Assembly: GCF_000219605.1 (NCBI RefSeq)
Contig: NC_015740.1
Coordinates: 2,728,001-2,792,000, forward strand
Origin: Stutzerimonas stutzeri
Lineage (GTDB): Bacteria > Pseudomonadota > Gammaproteobacteria > Pseudomonadales > Pseudomonadaceae
Direction of reading: 5' to 3'
DNA: 64,000 nt
Position 1 is the first letter of the stretch, and each line of letters opens with the position of its first letter. Shown here in pieces: positions 9,542 through 18,812 of this stretch. Position numbers and translations under genes: made by a program. The notes below the pieces were generated by a model, which did no database searches, was not told the DNA's origin, and worked only from the letters and a program-made list of their open reading frames with translations.

Positions 9542-10021
9542 TCAGATGCTCTCAAGCTCGGCCCATTCTTCTTCGCTCATCATCTTGTCGAGTTCGACCA
9601 GAATCAGCAGCTCGCCGTTCTTGTTGCAAACGCCCTGAATGAACTTGGCGGATTCGTCGTTGCCCACGTTCGGCGCGGTTTCGATCTCGGACTGGCGGAG
9701 GTAGACCACCTCGGCAACGCTATCGACCATGATGCCGATGACCTGGCGGTCGGCTTCGATGATCACGATGCGGGTGTTGTCCGACACCGGCGCCGGCTCC
9801 AGACCGAAGCGCTGGCGGGTATCGATGACCGTGACCACGTTTCCGCGCAGGTTGATGATGCCCAGCACATAGCTAGGTGCACCCGGCACCGGAGCGATCT
9901 CGGTATAGCGCAACACTTCCTGAACCTGCATCACGTTAATGCCATACGTCTCGTTGTCCAGACGGAAGGTCACCCATTGCAGAACAGGATCTTCGGAACC
10001 CTGCGCAGACGTCATCTTCAT
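9542..10021 (-). CDS. cheW: Chemotaxis coupling protein CheW
   Basis: 159 residues starting MKMTSAQGSEDPVLQWVTF; the ATG at 10021 follows a GAAGGTGGG ribosome site, and upstream in-frame codons are not supported. The CheW fold shows FRLDNETYGINVMQVQEVLRYTEIAPVPGAPSYV, GIINLRGNVVTVIDTR and IGIMVDSVAEVV. CheW links chemoreceptors to CheA in polar arrays. It follows the larger CheW-domain protein. Confidence 0.95.
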   Translation of the reverse strand: MKMTSAQGSEDPVLQWVTFRLDNETYGINVMQVQEVLRYTEIAPVPGAPSYVLGIINLRGNVVTVIDTRQRFGLEPAPVSDNTRIVIIEADRQVIGIMVDSVAEVVYLRQSEIETAPNVGNDESAKFIQGVCNKNGELLILVELDKMMSEEEWAELESI

Positions 10022-10102
10022 AGTCCCACCTTCTCTAGTTACCGCTTTGGCGGTCGATTCTATCGTGGGGCCGCGCAAAGCACGGCCCCCTCGTTGGTTG
10101 TG

Positions 10103-10933
10103 TCAATGTGTTTTCGGCTTCGCCGCGTCGTGCATATGCTTGACCGCACCGCTGGCAATCAGCTCGGCCAGCGCAGTCACGTCGACCAGTGCGCACATGT
10201 GTTCGATCACCGTGCCGGCCAGCCAGGGGCGCTGATGACGCTGGGTGCGCCACTTCACCTCGCTAGGGTCCAGACGAATCGAGCGGCTCACCTGGTGCAC
10301 CGCCAGCCCCCACTCGTAGCCCTGGACAGAGATCACGTACTGCAGGCCCTCACGAAAATCGTCGCGATAACGGTCCGGCATCACCCAACGCGCGGTATCC
10401 AGTACTTTGAGATTGCCCGCCTGGCTCGGCAGTATGCCAAGAAACCAGCTGGGCTGACCGAACAGTGGGGTCAGTTCCTGCCCTGCCAGCGGATAGATGG
10501 AACCCAGACACACCAGCGGTACCGCCAGCGTCAGGCCGGCGACATCGAACAGCAGGCACTCGAAGGGCTCATCACCCCAACCCGGATGTGCTTGTGCCGG
10601 AACCTCCAGCGGTTCGCTGGCAGGCGGCGGTGCCACCAGCACTTCTACGACCGGTTCGGGGGCCGCTGGCGCCGCTACTGCTTCGGCAACGACCAGGGTC
10701 GGAGCGACAGGAGCCGTCTCGGGGACGGCAACCGGCGGCGCGGACGGCACGATTTCCAGCCGCGGAGGTTGGCTTTGCCGGATATCGCGCAGCTGCTCCT
10801 CGAGCACCGCGGCCTTGAATTCATCCTGACTGACCGAATCCGCCAGCTCGATGGCAGCATCCTGCAGCAGCCCATCGAGATAGGACTGCAGCGCCTGCTG
10901 GGATCGGGTTTCGGTGAGAACGGTGCGGTTCAT
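10103..10933 (-). CDS. CheW-domain protein, ParP-like array localisation factor
   Basis: About 276 residues starting MNRTVLTETRSQQ; an alternative in-frame ATG at 10975 adds 14 residues, and neither start has a clear Shine-Dalgarno. An N-terminal helix precedes a Pro/Ala/Val-rich linker (about 60-125), then a CheW-like domain (FDVAGLTLAVPLVCLGSIYPL ... LGILPSQAGNLKVLDTARWV). Together with the ParA-type ATPase encoded just upstream this fits the ParC/ParP pair of polar flagellates, where ParP binds CheA and receptor tips to hold arrays at the pole. The ParP assignment rests on context. Confidence 0.7.
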   Translation of the reverse strand: MNRTVLTETRSQQALQSYLDGLLQDAAIELADSVSQDEFKAAVLEEQLRDIRQSQPPRLEIVPSAPPVAVPETAPVAPTLVVAEAVAAPAAPEPVVEVLVAPPPASEPLEVPAQAHPGWGDEPFECLLFDVAGLTLAVPLVCLGSIYPLAGQELTPLFGQPSWFLGILPSQAGNLKVLDTARWVMPDRYRDDFREGLQYVISVQGYEWGLAVHQVSRSIRLDPSEVKWRTQRHQRPWLAGTVIEHMCALVDVTALAELIASGAVKHMHDAAKPKTH

Positions 10934-11019
10934 GGAGCGAACTCGTGATGAGAATCTGAACAGGCTATCGGCCATGTGCGCGACAAACTTGAGCCATCAG
11001 CCGCCGAGCGGCATGCCAT

Positions 11020-11808
11020 TCATGCCACCTGCGGTGAGGCTTGCGACGCCAGCAGATGCTTGAGCAGCGCACGATAGGCAATCACCGCCCGGCTGGCCGG
11101 GTCGAACTGCGACGGCGTCAGGCCGGCGCGGCTGGCATCGCGCAGGCGAGTATCGACCGGGATGAAGGCCGGCCACAGGTGATCGGCATAACCGGCACGC
11201 AGCACCTTGAGCGTGTTCATCGACGCCTGGGTCCGGCGATCGAACAGCGTCGGCACGATGGTGTACGGCAGCGCCTGCTTGCGCGACCGGTTGATCATCG
11301 CCAGCGTACTGACCATCCGCTCCAGCCCCTTCATCGCCAGGAACTCGGTCTGTACCGGAATCACCAGCTGCTGGCTCGCCGCCAGGGCATTGACCATCAG
11401 CACGCCAAGCAGTGGCGGACTGTCGATGATCGCGTAATCGAAATCCTGCCAGAGCTGAGAAAGACTCTTGGCGATCACCAGCCCGAGACCGTTCTGCCCC
11501 GGGGACTGGCGCTCCAGTGTCGCCAGCACGGTGCTCGACGGCATCAGCGAGATGCGCTCGTGGCTCGTGGCCAGCAGTAACTGCCAGGGCAGCCCCTCCG
11601 GAACGGTCCCCTGATGCTGGAACAGGTCGAATACGCTGTGCTCCAGATTGTCGGGATCGTGACCGAAATAGCTGGTCATCGAACCATGCGGGTCCAGATC
11701 CAGCACCACGACCCGTTTACCGGAGTCCGCCAGCAGACCTGCCAGCGCGACCGACGTGGTGGTCTTGCCCACTCCACCCTTTTGATTGGCTACAGCCCAG
11801 ACTCTCAT
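11020..11808 (-). CDS. ParA/Soj-family ATPase (ParC-like, polar chemotaxis positioning)
   Basis: 262 residues. Deviant Walker A motif KGGVGKTT at 10-17, switch region VVVLDLDPHGSMTSYFG, and Walker B-like YAIIDSPPLLG. No parB lies nearby; instead it sits between motD and a CheW-domain gene, the arrangement known from Vibrio and Pseudomonas ParC, which guides chemotaxis arrays to the old pole. This sets it apart from the chromosome-partition ParA. Confidence 0.85.
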   Translation of the reverse strand: MRVWAVANQKGGVGKTTTSVALAGLLADSGKRVVVLDLDPHGSMTSYFGHDPDNLEHSVFDLFQHQGTVPEGLPWQLLLATSHERISLMPSSTVLATLERQSPGQNGLGLVIAKSLSQLWQDFDYAIIDSPPLLGVLMVNALAASQQLVIPVQTEFLAMKGLERMVSTLAMINRSRKQALPYTIVPTLFDRRTQASMNTLKVLRAGYADHLWPAFIPVDTRLRDASRAGLTPSQFDPASRAVIAYRALLKHLLASQASPQVA

Positions 11809-11894
11809 TGCTTATCCACCCGGCGAATGGACCGGAACGGCTCCGCCTGAAAATGGCAGAGCGACGGTGTTTTGACGACTGCGCCCGGAAGCGC

Positions 11895-12731
11895 TTACAT
11901 GGACCCGGCTGGTGCAGATTGTGTGCCAGCACGACGCAAGGCTTCGTTCGGCCGGGCGTTGCCGCTGCCTACGCCGGTCACACTGCGCCGCACATCGAGA
12001 TTGCGCGACACTACCAGCACCACACGGCGATTCCGTGCCCGTCCCTCGGCAGTCGCATTGTCCGCCACAGGCTGAAACTCACCATACCCCACCGCGGCCA
12101 ACCTGGACGGATTGACGCCCTGTGCCGCCAGCATTCGAACCACGCTGCCGGCACGCGCGGCAGACAGCTCCCAGTTGGTCGGAAACTTGTCGGTACTGAT
12201 GGGCAGATTGTCGGTGAAGCCTTCGACGTGGACCGGGTTGTCGAACGGAGCCAGAATTCCGGCAACCTTGTCGATCAGCTGGAACGCCTGATCGTTGGGC
12301 AACGCATCGCCGCTGGGAAACAGCAGGCTGGAGCTGAGCTCTATCTCGATCCACAGCTCGTTGCCCCGAATCGTCAGCTGGTCATTGGCGATCAGCTCGC
12401 CGAATGTCTCACGCATGCTCTGTGCGATGCGCTCCAGCGGATCGAGCGTCGGCTCCCCGGAGCCGGGACCGGTGAGATCCTCGACCTGCGAAACGTCGGG
12501 CTCGGTGGTGCGCGGTCGCTCTTCACCGATGGGAATGGGCTTGACCGAACGGTCGACCTGGTTGAACACGCCGACCAGCGAATCGGAGAGGATCTTGTAC
12601 TTGCCTTCGTTGATCGAGGAAATGGAATACATCACCACGAAAAAGGCGAACAGCAAGGTGATGAAGTCAGCATACGAGACCAGCCAACGTTCGTGGTTCT
12701 CGTGCTCTTCCGGCGCTCTGCGTCTGGCCAT
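11895..12731 (-). CDS. motD: Flagellar stator protein MotD (MotB family)
   Basis: 278 residues. A short basic N-terminus precedes one membrane helix with the proton-path aspartate D22 (SYADFITLLFAFFVVMYS), the MotB plug region, and a C-terminal OmpA-like peptidoglycan-binding domain (LLFPSGDALPNDQAF ... EGFTDNLPIST ... NWELSAARA). MotCD is the second stator pair of pseudomonads, needed for swarming and high load. Five bases after motC. Confidence 0.95.
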   Translation of the reverse strand: MARRRAPEEHENHERWLVSYADFITLLFAFFVVMYSISSINEGKYKILSDSLVGVFNQVDRSVKPIPIGEERPRTTEPDVSQVEDLTGPGSGEPTLDPLERIAQSMRETFGELIANDQLTIRGNELWIEIELSSSLLFPSGDALPNDQAFQLIDKVAGILAPFDNPVHVEGFTDNLPISTDKFPTNWELSAARAGSVVRMLAAQGVNPSRLAAVGYGEFQPVADNATAEGRARNRRVVLVVSRNLDVRRSVTGVGSGNARPNEALRRAGTQSAPAGSM

Positions 12732-12736
12732 GGCGC

Positions 12737-13477
12737 TCAGTCCATGAAGCCTTGCAGCTTCATCTCGATGGAGCGCGGGTTCTCACCCTCGGCGATCGAC
12801 AGGACCCCCTCCAGCAGCATCTCGCGGTAGGCCGTCTGCCGCTGGACGATGCTCTTGAGCTTATTGCCGACCGGCAACACCAGCAGGTTGGCAAAGGCGA
12901 CGCCATAGATGGTGGCAACGAACGCCACGGCGATACCGCTGCCCAGCTGACTGGGATCGGCAAGGTTGCCCATCACATGGATCAGCCCCATCACCGCACC
13001 GATGATTCCGATGGTCGGCGAGTAGCCGCCCATGCTCTCGTAGACCTTGGCGGCGCGCAGGTCGCGGCCCTCCTGGGTATAGAGATCAACCTCGAGAATG
13101 CTGCGGATCACCTCCGGCTCGGCGCCGTCGACCAGCAGTTGCAGGCCTTTGCGCGCGTACGGATCGGGCTCGGTCTCGGCGACGGGCTCGAGGCCGAGCA
13201 GCCCCTCCTTGCGTGCCGTGTTGCTCCAGGTGGTCACCATGAGAATGCCGCGCGCCAGATCGATGCGCGGCGGAAAGAAGATCCAGCGACCGATGCTCAT
13301 CGCCCGCATGAACACCGCGATCGGCGTCTGCAGCAACACCGCGCCCAGCGTACCGCCCAACACGATCAATGCTGCCGGTCCGTTGAGCAACGCCGAGATA
13401 TGGCCGCCCTCGAGAAAGTTGCCCCCGACGATGGCGACGAACGCAAGCAACAGCCCGATAAGGCTGAGGACGTCCAT
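12737..13477 (-). CDS. motC: Flagellar stator protein MotC (MotA family)
   Basis: 246 residues with four membrane segments, two early (about 3-22, 33-50) and two late in PTIGIIGAVMGLIHVMGNL and GSGIAVAFVATIYGVAFANLLVLP, as in MotA/ExbB/TolQ proteins. The start overlaps the cheB stop by one base. Forms the ion-conducting stator with MotD. Confidence 0.95.
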   Translation of the reverse strand: MDVLSLIGLLLAFVAIVGGNFLEGGHISALLNGPAALIVLGGTLGAVLLQTPIAVFMRAMSIGRWIFFPPRIDLARGILMVTTWSNTARKEGLLGLEPVAETEPDPYARKGLQLLVDGAEPEVIRSILEVDLYTQEGRDLRAAKVYESMGGYSPTIGIIGAVMGLIHVMGNLADPSQLGSGIAVAFVATIYGVAFANLLVLPVGNKLKSIVQRQTAYREMLLEGVLSIAEGENPRSIEMKLQGFMD

Positions 13478-14595
13478 CAGATGCAGGCCTCGGCCAGATT
13501 GCGGCCGATGTCATCCAGACCGTACACGGCGTCGCTGAGGTTGGCCTTCACCACCGCCATCGGCATGCCGTAGATCACGCAGCTGGCTTCATCCTGCGCC
13601 CACACCTGGCTGCCGCTCTGCTTGAGCAGACGCGCGCCTTCACGGCCATCGGAGCCCATGCCGGTCAGCACCACCGCCAGCACCTTGTCGTGGAACGACT
13701 TGGCCGCCGAGCCGAAGGTCACGTCGACACAGGGCTTGTAGTTCAGGCGATCATCGCCGGGCAGGATGCGCACGGCGCCGCGCCCGTCGATCATCATCTG
13801 TTTGCCGCCGGGTGCCAGCAATGCGAGCCCTGGGCGCAGCACATCGCCGTCCTCGGCCTCCTTGACGCGAATACGGCAGAGCTTGTCCAGGCGATCGGCG
13901 AAGGCCTTGGTGAAAGCCGCCGGCATGTGCTGGATCAGCACGATCGGCGCGGGAAAGTTGGCCGGCAGCTGGGTCAGCACACGCTGCAGCGCCACCGGGC
14001 CACCGGTGGAAGTACCGATCGCCACCAGCTTGTAGGCCTTGCGCTTGGGCGCGGGAGAGCGGCTGGCCGCAGGCGCAGGCGTTGCCGCTGCGCTGCCCGC
14101 ACGAGGCGCAGTCGAAGCGGGCAGCGCCGAAGCCGTGCCACGCGGTGAAGTCGAAGGCGTAGCAACGCTCGAAGAGCAGAAGGTGCTGTAGCGACGGTTA
14201 CTGCGCGAGACGGTATGCACCTTTTCGCACAGCAGCTGCTTGACCTTGTCCGGGTTGCGCGAGATGTCCTCGAAGTTCTTCGGCAGATAGTCCACCGCGC
14301 CGGCATCCAGCGCATCGAGGGTGACCCGCGCGCCTTCGTGCGTCAGCGAGGAAAACATCAGCACCGGCGTGGGACAGCGCTGCATGATCTGCCGGACCGC
14401 GGTGATGCCGTCCATCATCGGCATCTCGTAATCCATGGTGATGACGTCCGGCTTCAGCGCCAGCACCTGATCGATCGCCTCACGCCCGTTGGTGGCGGTG
14501 CCGACGACCTGGATATTGGGATCAGAGGAAAGGATTTCCGAGACACGCCGGCGAAAGAAACCGGAATCGTCGACGACCAGGACCTTGACTGCCAT
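13477..14595 (-). CDS. cheB: Protein-glutamate methylesterase CheB
   Basis: 372 residues. Receiver domain 1-125 with phosphoacceptor D55 ([13 protein letters not shown]), an Ala/Ser/Pro-rich linker (about 143-185), then the methylesterase domain with the catalytic triad S196 (GTSTGGP), H223 (LIQHMPAAF) and D316 ([10 protein letters not shown]). Removes methyl groups from chemoreceptors and is activated by CheA. Lies 50 bases downstream of cheA. Confidence 0.97.
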   Translation of the reverse strand: MAVKVLVVDDSGFFRRRVSEILSSDPNIQVVGTATNGREAIDQVLALKPDVITMDYEMPMMDGITAVRQIMQRCPTPVLMFSSLTHEGARVTLDALDAGAVDYLPKNFEDISRNPDKVKQLLCEKVHTVSRSNRRYSTFCSSSVATPSTSPRGTASALPASTAPRAGSAAATPAPAASRSPAPKRKAYKLVAIGTSTGGPVALQRVLTQLPANFPAPIVLIQHMPAAFTKAFADRLDKLCRIRVKEAEDGDVLRPGLALLAPGGKQMMIDGRGAVRILPGDDRLNYKPCVDVTFGSAAKSFHDKVLAVVLTGMGSDGREGARLLKQSGSQVWAQDEASCVIYGMPMAVVKANLSDAVYGLDDIGRNLAEACI

Positions 14596-14645
14596 ACATC
14601 ACTCCTAGCGACAGCGCCGCACACAGGCGGCGCTGCCTGACCGAA

Positions 14646-16874
14646 TCAAACCCTGCGCGCGTACCGCTTGAGCATGCTGGGCACATCGAGAATCAGAGCG
14701 ATGCGGCCATCGCCGGTGATGGTCGCGCCGGACATGCCGGGCGTACCCTGCAGCATCTTGCCCAGTGGCTTGATAACCACCTCTTCCTGGCCAACCAGCT
14801 GATCGACGACGAAGCCGATGCTCTGGTTGCCGACGCTGAGAATCACCACGTGACCTTCGCGCTGCTCTTCCTGAGCGGCGTCATGGACCAGCCAGCGCTT
14901 GAGGTAGAACAACGGCAGCGCCTTGTCGCGCACGATCACCACTTCCTGACCGTCGACGACGTTGGTACGCGACAGGTCCAGGTGGAAGATCTCGTTGACG
15001 TTGACCAGCGGGAAGGCGAACGCCTGGTTGCCAAGCATCACCATCAGCGTCGGCATGATTGCCAGGGTCAGCGGCACCTTGATCACCACCTTCGAGCCCT
15101 GGCCCTTGGTGGAGAACACGTTGACCGTACCGTTGAGCTGGGAAATCTTGGTCTTGACCACGTCCATGCCGACGCCGCGGCCGGACACGTCGGAAATCTC
15201 GGTCTTGGTCGAAAAGCCCGGCGCGAAGATCAGGTTGTAGCACTCCAGATCGCTCAGGCGGTCTGCGGCATCCTTCTCCAGCATGCCCTTTTCCACAGCC
15301 TTGGCACGCAGGATGTTGGCATCCATACCCTTGCCGTCATCACTGATGACCAGCAGGATATGGTCGCCTTCCTGCTCGGCAGACAGCACCACTCGACCGG
15401 TACGCGGCTTGCCGGCGGCCTCGCGCTCCTCCGGCATCTCGATACCGTGGTCGACGGCGTTGCGCACCAGGTGCACCAGCGGATCGGCCAGGGCCTCGAC
15501 CAGGTTCTTGTCGAGGTCGGTTTCCTCGCCCACCAGCTCCAGGTTGATCTCTTTCTTCAGGCTGCGCGCCAGATCGCGAACCAGTCGCGGGAAGCGACCG
15601 AACACTTTCTTGATCGGCTGCATGCGGGTCTTCATCACCGCGCTCTGCAGGTCGGCGGTGACCACGTCGAGGTTGGAAACGGCCTTGGCCATCGCCTCGT
15701 CGCCGCTATTGGAACCCAGGCGCACCAGGCGGTTACGGACCAGCACCAGTTCGCCGACCATGTTCATGATCTCGTCGAGGCGCGCGGTATCGACACGCAC
15801 GGTCGTCTCGACTTCGGCCGGAGCCTTGTCCGCCGCGGCCGGTGCCGGAGCGGCCGCCTTGCTTGCTGCCGCGGCCGGCTTGGCTGGCGCAGCGGCACGT
15901 GCGGGCTCCGCCTTGGGTGCCGCCTTTGCCGGGGCTGCCGCAACGGGCTCGGCCGGGGACGCATCGGCGACCGCCGGCTCGAACTTGCCCTTGCCGTGCA
16001 GCTGATCGAGCAGCGCTTCGAACTCGTCGTCGGTTATTTCGTCGCTGGACGCCGCGGGCGCACTGTCCTTGGCGGACTCGGCGCCGGCCGCTTCGGCCGA
16101 CGAGCCGGCGACCGAGCCGACTGGCTCGAACTTGCCCTTGCCGTGCAGCTGGTCGAGAAGTGCTTCGAATTCCTCATCGGTGATTTCATCACCGGTCTTT
16201 GCAGCGGCTGCATCTGGCGCAACAGGTACCGCAGGCGCTGCGGCGCTAGCCGGTGCCGAGAACTGGCCCTTGCCATGCAACTGATCGAGCAGCGACTCGA
16301 ATTCGTCGTCGGTGATCTCGTCGGTGACGGGGCCGTGTTCGGCCTCGCTCGCAGCCGTCTCGCTCGCAGCCGGCTGGATCGCGTCGAGCAACTGCTCGAA
16401 CTCGCTATCGGCGCCAGCGGGCTCGGCCTCAGGCTCGGCGACCACCTGCGGGGCAGCCGGAACGACTGGCGCCGCATCGGCGGAAGCGGGCTCGGCGAGG
16501 CGCGCAAGCGCAGCCAGCAGCTCGGGTGAGGCTGGCGTCGGCTCGACGCGTTCGCGGACCTGACTGAACATTTCGTTCACGGCGTCCAGCGCCTGCAGAA
16601 CGACATCCATCAGTTCGGAATCGACGCGACGCTCACCCTTGCGCAGGATGTCGAAGACGTTTTCGGCGATATGGCAGCACTCCACCAGCTCATGAAGCTG
16701 AAGGAAGCCTGCACCGCCCTTGACCGTGTGGAACCCGCGAAAAATCGCATTGAGCAACGCCATGTCATCGGGGCTGCTTTCCAGCTCCACGAGTTGCTCG
16801 GACAATAGTTCGAGAATCTCGCCGGCCTCTACCAGGAAGTCCTGGAGGATTTCTTCATCGGCGTCGAAGCTCAT
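14646..16874 (-). CDS. cheA: Chemotaxis histidine kinase CheA with triplicated linker motif
   Basis: 742 residues. The Hpt domain covers about 1-105 with phospho-H49 (FHTVKGGAGF). A long low-complexity linker follows (about 110-355) where a P2 domain is expected. Then come the dimerisation helices, the ATPase domain (N box VRNAVDHGIE, G1 DDGKGMD, G2 GRGVGMDVV) and the CheW-like regulatory domain. In the linker three near-identical 21-residue units (185-205, 229-249, 278-298; core DEFEALLDQLHGKG) and one degenerate copy (157-165) resemble CheY-binding peptides. The ATG is retained, but an IS630 insertion has replaced everything upstream of it, including the native ribosome site. A weak AGG at the IS end, five bases from the ATG, may serve instead. 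Confidence 0.96.
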   Translation of the reverse strand: MSFDADEEILQDFLVEAGEILELLSEQLVELESSPDDMALLNAIFRGFHTVKGGAGFLQLHELVECCHIAENVFDILRKGERRVDSELMDVVLQALDAVNEMFSQVRERVEPTPASPELLAALARLAEPASADAAPVVPAAPQVVAEPEAEPAGADSEFEQLLDAIQPAASETAASEAEHGPVTDEITDDEFESLLDQLHGKGQFSAPASAAAPAVPVAPDAAAAKTGDEITDEEFEALLDQLHGKGKFEPVGSVAGSSAEAAGAESAKDSAPAASSDEITDDEFEALLDQLHGKGKFEPAVADASPAEPVAAAPAKAAPKAEPARAAAPAKPAAAASKAAAPAPAAADKAPAEVETTVRVDTARLDEIMNMVGELVLVRNRLVRLGSNSGDEAMAKAVSNLDVVTADLQSAVMKTRMQPIKKVFGRFPRLVRDLARSLKKEINLELVGEETDLDKNLVEALADPLVHLVRNAVDHGIEMPEEREAAGKPRTGRVVLSAEQEGDHILLVISDDGKGMDANILRAKAVEKGMLEKDAADRLSDLECYNLIFAPGFSTKTEISDVSGRGVGMDVVKTKISQLNGTVNVFSTKGQGSKVVIKVPLTLAIMPTLMVMLGNQAFAFPLVNVNEIFHLDLSRTNVVDGQEVVIVRDKALPLFYLKRWLVHDAAQEEQREGHVVILSVGNQSIGFVVDQLVGQEEVVIKPLGKMLQGTPGMSGATITGDGRIALILDVPSMLKRYARRV

Positions 16875-16875
16875 A

Positions 16876-17982
16876 TTAACCTGGCAAATAAATAGGGCAT
16901 ATTAGATAATCTGTCTCCATGAAAATAGATGCCCGTAAACTCAGCCCCCAAGAACAACGTGAAAAGCGCTCCACGGCCCTACGCATGCGTGAGCAGGGTT
17001 ACACCTACAAGGCTATTGGCGAAGCGGTTGGTGTTCACCCCCGCACTATTGCTCACTGGGCGCAGGTCGCAGAACATAAAGGCGAAAAGGCTGCCATTGC
17101 CGGCGGCCAGCGTGGTGTGCGCCAGGGTGATCGCCGCAGTTTGAGCTCCAGCCAGGAAGTGCTGATTCGCACCTTGATGACCGATAAGATGCCCGACCAA
17201 CTCAAGCTCGGCTTTGCGCTCTGGACGCGTGATGCGGTGCGAGAACTGATCCGCCAGCGCTGTGGTTTTCTCATGCCGGTTCGAACGGTTGGTGAATACC
17301 TCAAGCGTTGGGGCTACACCCCGCAGCGCCCACTGCATCGGGCTTATCAGCAGAAACCTGAAGTGGTTCAGCACTGGCTGGATAATGAATATCCACGCAT
17401 CGCACAGCGGGCCAAGGCTGAGAATGGTGAGATTCAGTGGGGCGACGAAACCGGTATGCGCAGTGACAGCCATGCTGGCCGCAGCTACGCCCCTATTGGC
17501 GAAACGCCGGTGCGCCTGGTCAGCGGCAGTCGTTTTTCCACCAACATGATTTCCACCGTGACCAATCGGGGCAAACTGCGCTTCATGCTGTATCGGGAAA
17601 CGCTGACAGCCCCAGTGCTGATTCGCTTCCTGAGTCGCCTGATTCGCGATGCTCAGGGCCGCAAGGTGTTCCTGATTCTCGACAACCTGCGCGTACACCA
17701 CAGCAAAAAGGTGAGCGCCTGGGTTGGCGACCGCAAAGAGCAAATCGAACTGTTCTTCTTGCCGGCCTACGCCCCGGAGTTGAACCCTGACGAGTATTTG
17801 AATTGTGATTTGAAACATCAGGTTCGCACGGGCTTGCCGGCGCGTAATCAGGACGAACTGGAAAGGCGTGTTCGCTCGGTCATGAGACGATTGCAATTAC
17901 GCCCTCAAAGAATCCGTTCTTATTTCCGGCATCCACGTATCGCCTACGCAGCATGATTTGGTGTATTTGATTGCCGGGTTAA
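16876..17982 (+). mobile_element. IS630-family insertion sequence, 1107 bp, between cheZ and cheA
   Basis: Terminal inverted repeats at 16876-16894 and 17964-17982 (TTAACCTGGCAAATAAATA and the complement of TTAACCCGGCAATCAAATA) match at 16 of 19 positions. A TA dinucleotide flanks both ends (16874-16875 and 17983-17984), the target duplication expected for IS630/Tc1 elements. The element carries one transposase gene, on the strand opposite to the che operon. Joining the flanks restores an operon-like junction in which the cheZ stop is followed, 11 bases on, by the cheA ATG with an AGGGGAAG site. Confidence 0.93.
16919..17956 (+). CDS. IS630-family transposase
   Basis: 345 residues, apparently intact. 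The N-terminal helix-turn-helix (YTYKAIGEAVGVHPRTIAHW) is followed by a second DNA-binding part. The DDE catalytic core has WGDETG, LDNLRVHHS and the acidic pair in NPDEYLN. Length agrees with full IS630 enzymes, and no frameshift is seen. No Shine-Dalgarno precedes the ATG; a GATAAT box ends only 8 bases upstream, which suggests a leaderless message. Codon use and base composition are a little less GC-rich than in the flanking che genes. Confidence 0.93.
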   Translation: MKIDARKLSPQEQREKRSTALRMREQGYTYKAIGEAVGVHPRTIAHWAQVAEHKGEKAAIAGGQRGVRQGDRRSLSSSQEVLIRTLMTDKMPDQLKLGFALWTRDAVRELIRQRCGFLMPVRTVGEYLKRWGYTPQRPLHRAYQQKPEVVQHWLDNEYPRIAQRAKAENGEIQWGDETGMRSDSHAGRSYAPIGETPVRLVSGSRFSTNMISTVTNRGKLRFMLYRETLTAPVLIRFLSRLIRDAQGRKVFLILDNLRVHHSKKVSAWVGDRKEQIELFFLPAYAPELNPDEYLNCDLKHQVRTGLPARNQDELERRVRSVMRRLQLRPQRIRSYFRHPRIAYAA

Positions 17983-17994
17983 TATTCACTTCCC

Positions 17995-18789
17995 CTAAAA
18001 GCCCAGGCTTGAAAGCAGATCATCGACATCGTCCTGGCCGGAAACGACATCTTCACGCATATCGGCATGCATCTGCGGACCTTCACCGTTGGAAGGCATT
18101 TTTTCTTGTTTTTTCTTCTCTTGCTCGGCGCGCATGGCATCGCGGTCGTGCTGGATGCCGGCAACGCGGTCCACCTGCCCCGCCATGAGGACGAGATTGA
18201 GCAGGTTGCTTTCAAGCTCGGTGATCAGTCGGGTCACCCGCTTGATCACCTGGCCGGTTAGATCCTGGAAGTCCTGGGCCAGCATGATCTCGCTGAGATT
18301 CTGCGAAAGCTGGCTGCCATCGTTCATGCTGCGCTGCAGGTACTGGTCGATGCGCTTGACCAGATCGCGGAACTGCTCGGCATTCATGTCACGGCGCATG
18401 AAGCGCTGCCAATCGGCCGTCAGGCTCTGGGCCTCGTAGCTGACATAGTTCACCAGCGGGGCCGATTCCTCGACCAGGTCCATGGTGCGATTGGCGGCTT
18501 TCTCGGTCATTTCCACCACGTAGGACAGACGGTCAGTGGCATCGGTGATCGGTGACGGGTCGCCGCCCGTGGCGCAGGTGTCCATCTCGAGCTTGACGAT
18601 GGCGTTGTGCAGCTCGCGCGTGAGCTTGCCCACTTCCTGATAGAGCCCGTTGTTGCGCACCTGATTGAGCTCGTTGAACATCTGCGTCGCTTCATCGAAG
18701 CGGCCTTGCTGCAGGCTTTCAATCAGGCGGGGTGCATTGGCCTTCAGAGTCGCTTCGAACTCTGCCAGGCTTTGGTCTGCTTGCGTCAT
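17995..18789 (-). CDS. cheZ: CheY-P phosphatase CheZ
   Basis: 264 residues, mostly helical. The catalytic stretch is MLAQDFQDLTGQVIKRV, with the acidic and Gln residues that attack CheY-P. The C-terminal helix GQDDVDDLLSSLGF is the CheY-tethering peptide known from E. coli CheZ. Located between cheY and the inserted IS; before insertion its stop lay 11 bases from the cheA start. Terminates the signal by dephosphorylating CheY at the pole or motor. Confidence 0.96.
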   Translation of the reverse strand: MTQADQSLAEFEATLKANAPRLIESLQQGRFDEATQMFNELNQVRNNGLYQEVGKLTRELHNAIVKLEMDTCATGGDPSPITDATDRLSYVVEMTEKAANRTMDLVEESAPLVNYVSYEAQSLTADWQRFMRRDMNAEQFRDLVKRIDQYLQRSMNDGSQLSQNLSEIMLAQDFQDLTGQVIKRVTRLITELESNLLNLVLMAGQVDRVAGIQHDRDAMRAEQEKKKQEKMPSNGEGPQMHADMREDVVSGQDDVDDLLSSLGF

Positions 18790-18812
18790 AGTGCCCTCGC
18801 GGCGTTACTGCT

